Source of the DNA: Bog-532 sp963720945
GTDB taxonomy: Bacteria > Actinomycetota > Actinomycetes > Streptosporangiales > Streptosporangiaceae
Length of the DNA: 64,000 nucleotides
Assembly: GCA_963720945.1 (NCBI GenBank)
Contig: CAVRHH010000008.1
Location: 248,001 to 312,000 of the forward strand
Reading direction: 5' to 3'
Shown here: one piece after another, positions 50,760 through 59,410 of the stretch
Numbering within the stretch: position 1 is the stretch's first letter
Layout: each line of letters begins with the position of its first letter
The notes under the pieces: model-generated
What the model saw: only the letters and a program-made list of their open reading frames with translations
The model's database searches: none
What the model was told of the DNA's origin: nothing
Program-made: the position numbers and the translations under genes

Positions 50760-52079
50760 TCAGTTTTCCGTCGTCATGAGCGACCGGCGCCTGCGTTCCA
50801 GAAAATCGCGCTCGGCCGCGTTCCCGGCGGCCGCGATCGCCGCACGGTACGCCTGGTCCGCTTCGCCCGGCCGATTCAGCCGCCGCAGCAGGTCGGCGCG
50901 GATCGCATGGAACAGGTGATAACTGCCCAGATCGAGCTCGTCGATCAGCCGGAGCGCTACCCCGGGGCCGTCCACTTCCGCGACCGCGACCGCGCGGTGC
51001 AGCGCGACCACCGGGCTTGGGACATGAGCCATCAGCTGGTCATACAGGCGCAGGATCTGCGGCCAGCTGGTGGCCGCGGCGGTTGGCGCGTCGCTGTGCA
51101 CGGCGTTGATCGCCGCCTGGATCTGATACGGGCCGGGCTGATTGCGCCGCAGGCAGGCGCGCACGAGCGTCTGCCCTTCAGCGATGCGATCGCGATCCCA
51201 CCGCCCGCGGTCCTGTTCGGCCAGCGGCACCAGGGCACCGTCGGCGGTCCGGGCGCCGCCGCGGGAATCGATCAGCAGCATGAGCGCAAGCAGGCCGGTG
51301 ACCTCGGGCTCATCGGGCATGAGACCGGCCAGGAGGCGGCCGAGACGGATCGCCTCCTGGCAGAGCTCCGGCCGGGTCAGTTCGTTACCCGAGCTGGCCG
51401 TGTAGCCCTCGTTGAAGATGAGGTAGACCACGGCCAGCACGGCCTTGAGCCGTTCCGGGAGGTCGCCCTCGCGCGGAATGCGGTACGGAATTCCCGCGTC
51501 CCGGATCTTGCCCTTGGCCCGGACCAGCCGCTGCGCCATCGTCGGTTCGGGCACCAGGAAGGCCCGGGCGATTTCAGCGGTGGTGAGGCCGCCGAGCAGC
51601 CGGAGCGTCAGCGCGACCTGGGCGGCCATGGCCAGCGCCGGGTGACAGCAGGTGAAGATGAGGCGCAGCCGGTCGTCGCGCACGGGTCTCTCCTCGGCTG
51701 GCTCCTCCGCCGCTTCCTCCACCGCGTGCAGGAGAGCGGCCTGCGCGTGCCGGTCTTCGCGGGACGCGTCTTTGCGAAGACGGTCGATCGCCCGGTTCCT
51801 AGCCGTGGTGATGATCCATCCCGCTGGGCTGGGAGGTATGCCCGCTCCAGGCCAGCGCTGGACCGCGGTCGTGAATGCCTCCTGGACCGCGTCTTCGGCG
51901 ACGTCGATATCGCCAAAGACGCGGGCCAGGACGGCGACCGCGCGACCGTACTCCTCGCGGAACACCCGCTCGACGTCGCCGGGCGTCGCGGCTCCGGCGC
52001 CCGGCGTGGCGGCTCCGGCGCCGGGCGTCGCGGCTCCGGCGCCGGGCGTCGCGGCTCCGGTGTCTGCACGATGGGGCAT
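50760..52079 (-). CDS. ECF42-type RNA polymerase sigma factor with C-terminal TPR-like domain
   Basis: 439 residues. Region 2: RVFREEYGRAVAVLARVFGD, IDVAEDAVQEAFTTAVQRWP; region 4: TLRLLGGLTTAEIARAFLVPEPTMAQRLVRAK. The long C-terminal domain, with LFHAIRADLLRRLNRPGEADQAYRAAI at the end, is the helical extension of the ECF42 group, which lacks an anti-sigma factor and is encoded with DGPF-domain proteins, as here. The extension is needed for activity in studied members. A fourfold AATPGAG repeat precedes region 2. ATG 52079 lies eight bases after the DGPF gene. Confidence 0.92.
   Translation of the reverse strand: MPHRADTGAATPGAGAATPGAGAATPGAGAATPGDVERVFREEYGRAVAVLARVFGDIDVAEDAVQEAFTTAVQRWPGAGIPPSPAGWIITTARNRAIDRLRKDASREDRHAQAALLHAVEEAAEEPAEERPVRDDRLRLIFTCCHPALAMAAQVALTLRLLGGLTTAEIARAFLVPEPTMAQRLVRAKGKIRDAGIPYRIPREGDLPERLKAVLAVVYLIFNEGYTASSGNELTRPELCQEAIRLGRLLAGLMPDEPEVTGLLALMLLIDSRGGARTADGALVPLAEQDRGRWDRDRIAEGQTLVRACLRRNQPGPYQIQAAINAVHSDAPTAAATSWPQILRLYDQLMAHVPSPVVALHRAVAVAEVDGPGVALRLIDELDLGSYHLFHAIRADLLRRLNRPGEADQAYRAAIAAAGNAAERDFLERRRRSLMTTEN
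51978..52061. repeat. Four 21-bp tandem repeats in the sigma factor 5' end
   Basis: The 21-bp unit GCCGGGCGTCGCGGCTCC + GGC occurs four times (starts 51978, 51999, 52020, 52041) with a few substitutions and encodes AATPGAG-type heptads ahead of sigma region 2. Confidence 0.8.
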
Positions 52080-52087
52080 GGGCGCGT

Positions 52088-52441
52088 TCAGTCCCCGGAA
52101 TCGGTCTGGAAAGGCCGTACCTCCATCGGGAGGCCCGTCGTCTCGGCGTACCGCCGCCCCCAGATCAGGGCCGCATCCAGGTCCGGCGCCTTAATGATCA
52201 TGAAGCCGCCCAGATATTCCTTACCCTCGGTGAACGGTCCGTCGATTACGAGGACCTCCCCGCCCTCCGGCCGCAGCACGGTAGCCGTGTCCGGAGAGCA
52301 CAGCCCATCGCCGAACACCCATGCGCCGGCGTCCACCAGCTCCTGCCGGATGACTCCGAGCTTCTGCATGATCGGCTGCAGAATCTCAGGCGGCGGCGGG
52401 TCTCCCTGTGGCTGGTACATGCTGAGCAGGTACTGCTTCAT
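52088..52441 (-). CDS. DGPF/YCII domain protein, ECF42 partner
   Basis: About 117 residues: MKQYLLSMYQPQGDPPPPEI at the start, then VIDGPFTEGKEYLGGFMIIK with the family-naming DGPF motif and ALIWGRRYAET near the end. The ferredoxin-like YCII fold forms dimers; these proteins are the usual targets and neighbours of ECF42 sigma factors and their biochemical role is not settled. ATG 52441 has AAGGAGCACACC upstream on the minus strand. The sigma gene follows eight bases downstream. Confidence 0.92.
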   Translation of the reverse strand: MKQYLLSMYQPQGDPPPPEILQPIMQKLGVIRQELVDAGAWVFGDGLCSPDTATVLRPEGGEVLVIDGPFTEGKEYLGGFMIIKAPDLDAALIWGRRYAETTGLPMEVRPFQTDSGD

Positions 52442-52854
52442 GGTGTGCTCCTTGTTCCGCTTGCTGGCTTGTTCCGCAGGCCGGCTCCTCACCGGCCTCT
52501 CATTCCCTATACGAACGGGGAACCGCCCAATCGACAGCCCAGCGTGTGCTGTGCTCGCCTGTGGGTCGGCCGGCAGAGCTTCCGGTCCGCGGTGATGACC
52601 CGCAGGGTAGGCCCTGGCCCATAGTCAGGCGAATACCTGCCCAATGGCTAGGCAGAAACCGAACGGGTATGTCAAGTACCTATATGTTCCTGTGGATAAC
52701 ACGCCTCGATTTACCGGGATAGGGCGAAGTTGTGCCGCGATATCCACAGGCCCCCATTTTTGCGTCAACAATGTCAGCCCCTCTCGTTAGCATGGTTTCA
52801 GTGATCGCGAAAGTGGTCGTCCCGGTCTCCCGCTGAATGGAGGTGACCCCGCTT
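52442..52854. other. Intergenic region with a separated DnaA-box-like inverted repeat
   Basis: About 410 bases, relatively AT-rich from 52640 to 52800. CTGTGGATA (52690-52698) and TATCCACAG (52741-52749) are exact reverse complements 42 bases apart; the first extends to TGTGGATAA, a perfect DnaA box. No replication gene is nearby, so this is not the chromosomal origin. The promoter of the DGPF-sigma unit must lie in 52442-52640. Confidence 0.5.
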
Positions 52855-54465
52855 ATGTGCACCGCCACCGAGCCGGCCGCGCCGTCCAGTACGGGGCAGG
52901 CGCTGGCGATGGTGCGGGCCGGGCTGGGGTATCTGGCCGGCTGTGACGCGGGCAGCCTGGGCACGGCCGCGCAGGCCGAGGCGCTGATCGGGCTGGAGCA
53001 CGCCGAAGCGCAGCACACCGCCGCCCGCGCCCGGATCCTGTCGGTGTTTACCGCCCGGCAGGGGTATGAGGCGGACGGGTATTACGGGCCCGGGTCCTGG
53101 CTCCGCGCCCGCACGAAGGTCACCAAGGGCGCCGCCGCCGCGGCGGCCGGGTGGGCGCGGCGGCTGGCCGGTCATCCGGTGATCGCCGCCGCGCTGGCCG
53201 CCGGGCAGCTTCCCGTCTCGCTGGCCCGGCTGATCTGCGACTGGACCGACCGGCTCCCCGAAGATCTCCGCGAGGACGCGGACGGGATCTTGCTGGCGGC
53301 GGTGCTGGGGGGCGCGGATCAGCATGATCTGGCGCGGCTGGCCCGGGAGATGCTCGACCGCGCCCAGGCCCGCCCGGACCGGGACACCGGCCGGTTCGAG
53401 GAACGCGCGCTGTGGCTGGGCACCACGTTCGGCGGCGCCGGCCGGCTGCACGCGGACCTGACCCCCGCCTGCGCGGCCGCCCTGACCGTGGTGCTGGAGG
53501 CGCTCGGGCAGAAGGCGGGGCCGGAAGATACCCGCACCGCCGCGCAGCGCCGCCACGACGCGATCGAAGAGGCCTGCACGCGGCTGATCAGCGGGCAGAT
53601 GATCCCCGGCCGGGACGGCCAGCCCCCGCACCTGAGCGTGCACATCGACCTGACCGACCTGACCGGCCTGCGCGGCGGCTCCGTCCTCGAACGTTCCTGG
53701 ACCCCCGCGCGGGCGGCGGCCGGGCCCGGATCGGCGTACCTGACCGGCCCCGCCGCCGAAGCCGCCGCCTGTGATGCGGTGCTGACCACGATCGTGACCG
53801 GCCAGATCGACTGGCAGGTCCTGGACCAGCTCACCACCGTCTGGCTCACCACCCACGGCCACCGCCACGCCGGCCACCCGCAGGAAGACCACCCGGGCGG
53901 CCGGCCGGAGGACCACACGGACGGGCCGCCGGAAGACGACGCGGACGGGCCGCGGGAAAGCCGCGCGGACGGCCGGCCGGAAGGCCACCCGGGCAGGCCG
54001 CAAGAAGACCACGCGGACGGGCAGCGGGAAGACCACCCGGACGGGCCGCGGGAAAGCCGCGACGCGAACCAGCCCGCCGCCCGCACCGCCGGCCACCCCC
54101 GGGCCCCGGCACCGGCCCGTTCCCCGGCTACGTCCCGTTCCCCGGCACCGGCCCGTTCCCCGGCTACGTCCCGTTCCCCGGCACCGGCCACGGCCGGGGC
54201 CCCGGCCGTGGCCCCCGTCGCGAATGACCATGACTGCGGGATAGCCGGTTGCCTGGCGCCACCCGGCAGCGCCTGCAAGCCACCCTGCTGCGCTGGAGCC
54301 TGGATCTGCTGTCGGGGCCCGGCGGGCTCGCGGGCCACCTGCGCGGCACCGTCCTCGGCGCCCCGTTCAACACCCCCAGCCAGCTGCTGGACCTCGGCCG
54401 GGCCACCCGTACCATCCCCGCGCACCTGCGCACCGCCGTGCTGTGCTGACGGCGCGGGTCGCTGA
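52855..54465 (+). pseudogene. DUF222 (13E12-type) gene, frameshifted and lacking its HNH end
   Basis: ATG 52855 follows GGAGGTGA and starts a normal DUF222 domain: ARARILSVFTARQGYEADGYYGPGSWLRA in pieces, LPVSLARLICDWTDRLPEDL, ARPDRDTGRFEERALWLGTTF. A long repeat section follows. Near 54235-54260 the sense moves to another frame, where RLQATLLRWSLDLLSGPGG, FNTPSQLLDLG and IPAHLRTAVLC match the usual DUF222 C-terminal part; there it stops at 54447-54449, just where intact members continue into the RDRHCAWPGC-type HNH nuclease. So two lesions separate it from an intact gene. The unshifted frame ends at 54465. Confidence 0.75.
53877..54190. repeat. Two sets of coding repeats in the DUF222 gene
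   Basis: From 53877 to about 54062 degenerate 24-bp units encode EDHPDGPR-type octads. From about 54107 to 54190 a 36-bp unit encoding PAPARSPATSRS occurs twice with a third partial copy. The C-terminal frameshift lies about 50 bases after them. Confidence 0.75.
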
Positions 54466-54514
54466 GCTGGAGCGCCGCCTGTCGCGGGACTCCTCGACAT
54501 CTCACTCAGGCTGA
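54446..54514 (+). mobile_element. IS66-type transposase N-terminal fragment
   Basis: The frame from CTG 54446 reads LTARVAELERRLSRDSSTSH and stops at 54512-54514. LTARVAELERRLxxDSxxSxxPPSSD is the coiled N-terminal pattern of IS66-type transposases; only about 20 residues remain. It abuts the truncated end of the DUF222 gene and probably marks the event that removed the HNH part. Confidence 0.45.
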
Positions 54515-54877
54515 ATAGCTACCGAAAGATGACGATTCGCATCCGATCGGTGAGCGGGCGTGCTACTCACCATAGAGAACGCCCCGAAAAGCCTGCGACG
54601 TCACTACCACCAGGATCGACAGACCCTACTGCGACCAGGATCGACAAAAGCCAGGCTTCCCCCGTTGGCCACCGGCGGCGGCTAAGATGACCGTAATGCG
54701 CCAAACGCCTTGTGTGGGGATCGTTGCTCGCGTTTAACTTCTGTCTATCCAGGAACCTCTCAGGCGAGTTTCAGAATTTTCCCGGATAAGTTCTCGTCAT
54801 CGAGCCTTCATGTTGCGGGGGTAGACCTACGGCTCGGTGGGAGCAGTCAATATGAGCGCTCGGCAGGAGGTATGCGC
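54515..54877. other. Intergenic region upstream of the phosphodiester glycosidase gene
   Basis: About 360 bases with lower GC than neighbours. ACCAGGATCGACA is repeated directly near 54608 and 54632. Otherwise no gene, terminator or promoter could be supported. Confidence 0.45.
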
Positions 54878-56977
54878 GTGCCACGATCGGTACCACCGGG
54901 GCACTGGTACGACGACCGTCCGCTAGAGCAGAACGGCCAGGCAGGCGGTCAACGGTATGGCGAGCGTGATCCGCGTGTCCTGGGCGATCCGCCGGAGCCC
55001 GTAGGGGGCACTCCTCCCGCGCGTGATCCTCGTGACCTGGGCCGGGGCGCTCCCCCCGTGCCCCCCGCATACGACCCGCGCGACGTCAGCCCGGAACACC
55101 AGGCTGGTTACGACCGCGCCGATTTCGGCGGGCCGCCCCGGCCGCATGACGCTGGACCCGGCGCTCCCTCCCGTTACGACCCGTCTGGCTACGACGGGTT
55201 CGGCCGGCCCACGCCACCGGCCCACGCCCGGTCCGGTTACGAACCGCGTGACGACGGCCGGGGTACCTCACCGGGCTATGATCCGCGCCACGTCAGCCGC
55301 GGCGCCCCACCGGGTTACGACTCCTCCGGCCGTGATGCCGACGGCTTCAACCAGGCGCAGCCGGGTTACGACCCCTCCAGGCGTGACACCCACGACTTCG
55401 GCCGCCGCATCCCGCCGGGCTATGACCCATCCGGCCATGACACCCGCGACACCCGCGACTTCGGCCGCCCCGGCTCGCAAGGTTACGACCCGTCCGGCTA
55501 CGACGACCTCGGGCGGGGCACGCCACCTGGGCATGACCCCTCCAGCTATGACCCCTCGCACTATGACCCCTCGCACTATGACACTGAGCAGTTTGCCCAG
55601 AGTGCGCCGCCCCGCTGGGACGGCCGTGGCTTCGGCCCCGGAACGCCGCCCGGCCCCGGCGGACCCGGTGGGCCCGGCGGACCCGGTGGGCCCGGCGGAC
55701 CCGGCGAGACCGGCGGACCCGGCGAGACCGGCGGACCCGGAACGCCGCCTGGCCCCGGTGGGCCCGGCGGACCCGGCGAGGCCGGCCAGGACAGCCGGCA
55801 TCGGCACAGCAAGCGCGGCAAGGCGGGCAAGCCACGCCGCCATCTGCTGCGCCGGCTGTTGTCCCACCGCAGCGTGCAGGCTGTGCTCGTGGCGCTGGTC
55901 ATCTTTCTCGGCTGGGTCGGCTGGTCGGTCGGCCAGGCGCTGACGACGCCGGGGAATGGCACCATCTCGACCAGGCTGGCCGAGTGGGCACGAGACCACT
56001 ACCTGGGGCCCGTTGTCACCTTTGGCGAATGGCTGACCTATCAGCCCCCGAAGGTCGGGGGGAAGCCGCAGTTCTCGCTGACGGCGCCGACGAGCGGCAG
56101 CGGCGCCGACGTCACCCAGCCGAAAACCGGCCCCGCCGCGATCACGCCCATTGTTCCGGCCAAACTCTCATCGCCCGCCGGCACACCGCTGCCCGGGGAA
56201 GGGCAGTGGCGCGTGCTGGCCAGTGTGAAGGGCGTCCCCGCCATTTACGGCACGTACCTGCGCCCGGACAGCCTGCACACCTCGTACGTGGCCGGCATCG
56301 CGTCCATGGACCAGCGGCTGCTCACGTTCCAGCTCCGCCCGGGCGCGGAGGACCCCGGGCCGGGCAACTGGGGCTACTCGCCATGGCTGCCGCCGAACTC
56401 ACGCACCGGGCTGCTCGCCACGTTCAACGGCGGCTTCAAGCTGGACGCCGCGGGCGGCGGCTTCTACCTCAACGGCCACACCAAGGGCACCCTGACACCA
56501 GGCGCCGCGTCGCTCGTCTACTACAAGGATGGCCACATGGCCATCGGCGCCTGGGGACAGAGCGTAAATATGAGCTCTCAGGTCCTCGGGGTCCGGCAGA
56601 ACCTCAAGCTGCTCGTCGACCATGGGGTCGTCCCGGCCACGGTAGACCAGGACGTCCAGACCCAGTGGGGGGCTACCCTCGGCGGCAGCTACTACGTGTG
56701 GCGTTCCGGCATCGGTATCACTCGTGATGGGCGGGTCATCTGGGTCTACGGCCCGGCCCTGTCCGTGCGGTCGCTGGCTGATCTGCTGCAGCGGGCCGGG
56801 GCCGTGGAAGGCATGCAAATGGACATCAACCCGGCCTGGATGTCATACATGTATTACAAGCCAACTCCCAGCGCGGCTGACCCCACACCGGTGAACCTGC
56901 TCCCCACCCAGCCGGAGCCGGCCAACCGCTACTACTCGATCAACAGCCGCGACTTCACGGCGGTATTCGCGCGGTGA
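54878..56977 (+). CDS. Membrane-anchored phosphodiester glycosidase (NAGPA-type)
   Basis: About 699 residues. Residues 1-305 are a disordered, Tyr/Asp/Pro-rich region with GYDPSGYD-like repeats and a Gly-Pro run; a basic patch (RHRHSKRGKAGKPRRHLLRR) precedes one transmembrane helix, QAVLVALVIFLGWVGWSVG. The extracellular part is a phosphodiester glycosidase domain (PF09992): ASMDQRLLTFQLRPG, LLATFNGGFKLDAAGGGFYL, and the C-terminal GAVEGMQMDINPAWMSYMYY. Homologues remove GlcNAc from phosphodiesters. GTG 54878 is seven bases after AGGAGG; ATG 54872 is too close. It overlaps the next gene by four bases, tying it to decaprenylphosphoryl-arabinose synthesis. Confidence 0.82.
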   Translation: MPRSVPPGHWYDDRPLEQNGQAGGQRYGERDPRVLGDPPEPVGGTPPARDPRDLGRGAPPVPPAYDPRDVSPEHQAGYDRADFGGPPRPHDAGPGAPSRYDPSGYDGFGRPTPPAHARSGYEPRDDGRGTSPGYDPRHVSRGAPPGYDSSGRDADGFNQAQPGYDPSRRDTHDFGRRIPPGYDPSGHDTRDTRDFGRPGSQGYDPSGYDDLGRGTPPGHDPSSYDPSHYDPSHYDTEQFAQSAPPRWDGRGFGPGTPPGPGGPGGPGGPGGPGGPGETGGPGETGGPGTPPGPGGPGGPGEAGQDSRHRHSKRGKAGKPRRHLLRRLLSHRSVQAVLVALVIFLGWVGWSVGQALTTPGNGTISTRLAEWARDHYLGPVVTFGEWLTYQPPKVGGKPQFSLTAPTSGSGADVTQPKTGPAAITPIVPAKLSSPAGTPLPGEGQWRVLASVKGVPAIYGTYLRPDSLHTSYVAGIASMDQRLLTFQLRPGAEDPGPGNWGYSPWLPPNSRTGLLATFNGGFKLDAAGGGFYLNGHTKGTLTPGAASLVYYKDGHMAIGAWGQSVNMSSQVLGVRQNLKLLVDHGVVPATVDQDVQTQWGATLGGSYYVWRSGIGITRDGRVIWVYGPALSVRSLADLLQRAGAVEGMQMDINPAWMSYMYYKPTPSAADPTPVNLLPTQPEPANRYYSINSRDFTAVFAR

Positions 56978-57924
56978 CCCGTCCCCTCCCCGAGGCCGTC
57001 GCCAGCCCGGTGGCCACTTCCAACGCGGTCACGTCCCCCGGCTGGATGCGCTGGCCGCTGGCCGTCCTGCGCACCGCGCGCCCGCGGCAGTGGCCGAAGA
57101 ACCTGCTGGTGTTCGCGGCGCCGCTCGCGGGCACGTCCCTGGGCCGCCGCGATGGGCTGGCCTACGCGCTGGTCGCGGCGGCCGCGTTCTGCGTGGCATC
57201 GGTCGCGGTGTACATGATGAACGACGTCGCCGACGCCGAGCGCGACCGGCGGCATCCGGTCAAGCGGCGGCGGCCTATCGCGGCCGGTGAACTGACGAAA
57301 TCGCATGCCATCGCGGTGGCGGCGGTGTGCATCGCGGTCGCCGTGGCCGCGGGCTTCGCGATCCGGACGCCGCTGCTGTCCGTCATCATCGGCGGTTACG
57401 TGGCCTCGTCACTGCTGTACAGCTTGGTGCTCAAGCACATCCCGGTGGTCGAGCTGCTGTTCGTCGCGTCCGGGTTCGTGCTGCGCGCCCTGGGCGGCGC
57501 GGCGGCCACCCGGGTGCCGCCGTCCGGGTGGTTCCTGCTGGTCTGCAGCCTCGGTGCCCTGCTGGTGGCGACCGCCAAGCGGTACACGGAGATGGCCGTG
57601 CTCGGGCCCGACGCCATCCAGCACCGGCCGTCGATGCGCTGGTACCGGCCGGCGGCCCTGCGGCTGACCCAGCGGATCACCGCGGTCGCGATGATCACGG
57701 CCTACGTGCTGTGGGCGCTGGGTGAGCACCGGGGCTGGATCCGGGGCTGGCACCTGGCCAGCGCGCTGCCGCTCGCGGGGACGCTCATCCGCTTCGACCA
57801 CCTCACCGCGCGGGCCACCCCCCGGCCGGTCGAAGATCTGCTGGCGCGGGACACTCCGATGGTCCTGCTGGAAATCGTCTGGCTGCTCACGTTCGTGACC
57901 GGCCTATGGGAGCTTGTGTCATGA
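56974..57924 (+). CDS. ubiA: Decaprenyl-phosphate phosphoribosyltransferase (UbiA family)
   Basis: 316 residues with about eight or nine transmembrane helices. After LRTARPRQWPKNLLVFAAPLA comes the first Asp-rich motif, NDVADAERDRRHPVKRRRPI, matching M. tuberculosis Rv3806c; a second acidic loop is near AKRYTEMAVLGPDA. It transfers 5-phosphoribose from PRPP to decaprenyl phosphate, the committed step to decaprenylphosphoryl arabinose. The product is then dephosphorylated and epimerised by DprE1/DprE2, and DprE2 is encoded next. GTG 56974 overlaps the glycosidase stop. Confidence 0.9.
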   Translation: MTRPLPEAVASPVATSNAVTSPGWMRWPLAVLRTARPRQWPKNLLVFAAPLAGTSLGRRDGLAYALVAAAAFCVASVAVYMMNDVADAERDRRHPVKRRRPIAAGELTKSHAIAVAAVCIAVAVAAGFAIRTPLLSVIIGGYVASSLLYSLVLKHIPVVELLFVASGFVLRALGGAAATRVPPSGWFLLVCSLGALLVATAKRYTEMAVLGPDAIQHRPSMRWYRPAALRLTQRITAVAMITAYVLWALGEHRGWIRGWHLASALPLAGTLIRFDHLTARATPRPVEDLLARDTPMVLLEIVWLLTFVTGLWELVS

Positions 57925-58670
57925 ACCAGAACCCGGGCCAGCCGGCCAGGATCCTGCTGCTCGGCGGGACGAGCGAGATCGGGCTGGCCATCCTGGCCGC
58001 GCTCGGCGCGCCCCCGGAGACCGAGGTGCTGCTGGCCGGCCGCGACCAGGCCGCGCTCGAGGCGGCCGGCAAGACGCTGCCCTACCTGATACGTACCTAC
58101 CGCTACGACGCCACGGAAACCGCCTCCCACGAGGAGCTCATCCGTGACGTCTTCGCCGGCGGCCCAGTGGACACCGTGATCTCGGCCGCCGGGGTGCTGA
58201 TCCCCCAGCCAGTGCTGGACCAGGATCCGCAGCAGGCTGCCGCGCTCATCGACACCAACTTCACCAGCCACGTCACGACCCTGCTGGCCTCGGCAGCGCG
58301 GATGCGCACCCAGGGACACGGCACGATCGTCGTGCTCTCCTCCGTCGCCGCGATCCGGCCACGGAAGGCCAACATGGTCTACGGGGCGGCCAAGGCGGGC
58401 CTGGATGCCTTCGCGCGCGGCCTCGCGGACTCGCTGCACGGCACCGGCGTGCGGGTGCTGCTGGTCCGGCCGGGCTTCGTCACCGGGCGGATGACCGCAG
58501 GCATGGATCCTGCGCCCATGGCCACCACGCCCGCCGCTGTCGGCGCGGCCGTCGCGGCCGCCCTCGCCGGCCGGGACGGCAAGACGGTGTGGGTACCGCG
58601 GGCGCTGTCGGGCCTGGCCACCGGCCTGCGGCTGATACCGCGGCCGGTGTGGCGGCGGCTCTCCCGGTAG
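57921..58670 (+). CDS. dprE2: Decaprenylphosphoryl-2-keto-ribose reductase DprE2-type SDR
   Basis: About 249 residues. The NAD(P)-binding motif is LLLGGTSEIGLAILAAL, with the catalytic set Ser (VVLSSVAAIRPRKAN), Tyr and Lys (MVYGAAKAGLDAF). GGTSEIG and the RPRKANMVYGA context are typical of DprE2, which reduces the 2-keto intermediate to decaprenylphosphoryl arabinose. ATG 57921 overlaps the phosphoribosyltransferase stop (ATGA), supporting a shared pathway. DprE1 is not in the window. Confidence 0.88.
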   Translation: MNQNPGQPARILLLGGTSEIGLAILAALGAPPETEVLLAGRDQAALEAAGKTLPYLIRTYRYDATETASHEELIRDVFAGGPVDTVISAAGVLIPQPVLDQDPQQAAALIDTNFTSHVTTLLASAARMRTQGHGTIVVLSSVAAIRPRKANMVYGAAKAGLDAFARGLADSLHGTGVRVLLVRPGFVTGRMTAGMDPAPMATTPAAVGAAVAAALAGRDGKTVWVPRALSGLATGLRLIPRPVWRRLSR

Positions 58671-58717
58671 GCGCGGCGTGCCGGGGCAGGGCGGCCATCC
58701 GGACGGCGCGGCGCGGG

Positions 58718-58723
58718 TAGATT
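58718..58723 (+). promoter_or_regulatory. Candidate -10 element for a leaderless response regulator mRNA
   Basis: TAGATT fits the TANNNT -10 pattern and lies eight bases before the GTG at 58732, which has no Shine-Dalgarno sequence. No matching -35 element is evident. Confidence 0.3.
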
Positions 58724-58731
58724 CGGTCACT

Positions 58732-59400
58732 GTGAGAGTGCTGGTGGCCGAGGACGACCCTGGGCTGGGCCAGGTCATCGGCCGGGGGCTGCGCGAAAAC
58801 GGCTACGCCGTCGACGTGGTGCCCGATGGGGACGCCGCGCTGCGGTTCCTGCGTACGTACGAGTACTCCGTCGCCGTGCTGGACTGGCGGATGCCGGGCA
58901 TCTCCGGTCTGGAAGTAGTGCAGCGGATGCGGCGGGCCCGGTTCGCGACACCCGTCCTGATGCTGACGGCGCGGGACACCCCCGCCGACCGGGTCGCGGG
59001 ACTGGACGCGGGCGCCGACGACTATCTCGTCAAGCCATTCGACTTCGCCGAACTGCTGGCCCGGCTCCGGGCGCTGCAGCGCAGGCCGCCCCAGGTCCAT
59101 CCGCCGCTGCTGGTCGTGGGGGACCTGGAGTTCGATCCCGCGGCACGCAGCGCGCGGATCGGCTCCGGTACCCCGTCGCTGACCGCCACCGAACTGGGCA
59201 TCCTGGAAATGCTGATGCGCCGCTCGCCGGCGGTGGTGGACCGGCGGTCGATCGCCCAGCACGTATGGGACAACGAGTCCGACGCGTTCGGCTCCAACAC
59301 CATCGATGTCCACCTGGCCCGGCTGCGGTCCAAGCTGGCCGGCGGCCGGGTGCGGATCGAGACGGTCCGTGGCATCGGCTACCGGATGACGGCCACATAA
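58732..59400 (+). CDS. OmpR/PhoB-family response regulator
   Basis: About 222 residues. The receiver domain starts VRVLVAEDDPGLGQVI; the acidic pocket is Glu7-Asp8-Asp9, the phospho-acceptor Asp51 in VAVLDWRMPG, the Thr in LMLTARD and the Lys in DDYLVKPFDF. The C-terminal winged helix has LTATELGILEMLMRRS and VHLARLRSKLAGG followed by the IETVRGIGYRM wing. It pairs with the histidine kinase 10 bases downstream. GTG 58732 starts the canonical receiver and may be leaderless. The target genes are unknown. Confidence 0.92.
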   Translation: MRVLVAEDDPGLGQVIGRGLRENGYAVDVVPDGDAALRFLRTYEYSVAVLDWRMPGISGLEVVQRMRRARFATPVLMLTARDTPADRVAGLDAGADDYLVKPFDFAELLARLRALQRRPPQVHPPLLVVGDLEFDPAARSARIGSGTPSLTATELGILEMLMRRSPAVVDRRSIAQHVWDNESDAFGSNTIDVHLARLRSKLAGGRVRIETVRGIGYRMTAT

Positions 59401-59410
59401 GCCGGATGAC

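Noticed and set aside
50907..52595. Long plus-strand open frame over the ECF42/DGPF genes
   Set aside because: Antisense shadow of clearly identified sigma factor and DGPF genes.
52690..52749. Replication origin
   Set aside because: Only two DnaA-box-like sites, no dnaA, dnaN or rep gene and no further box cluster.
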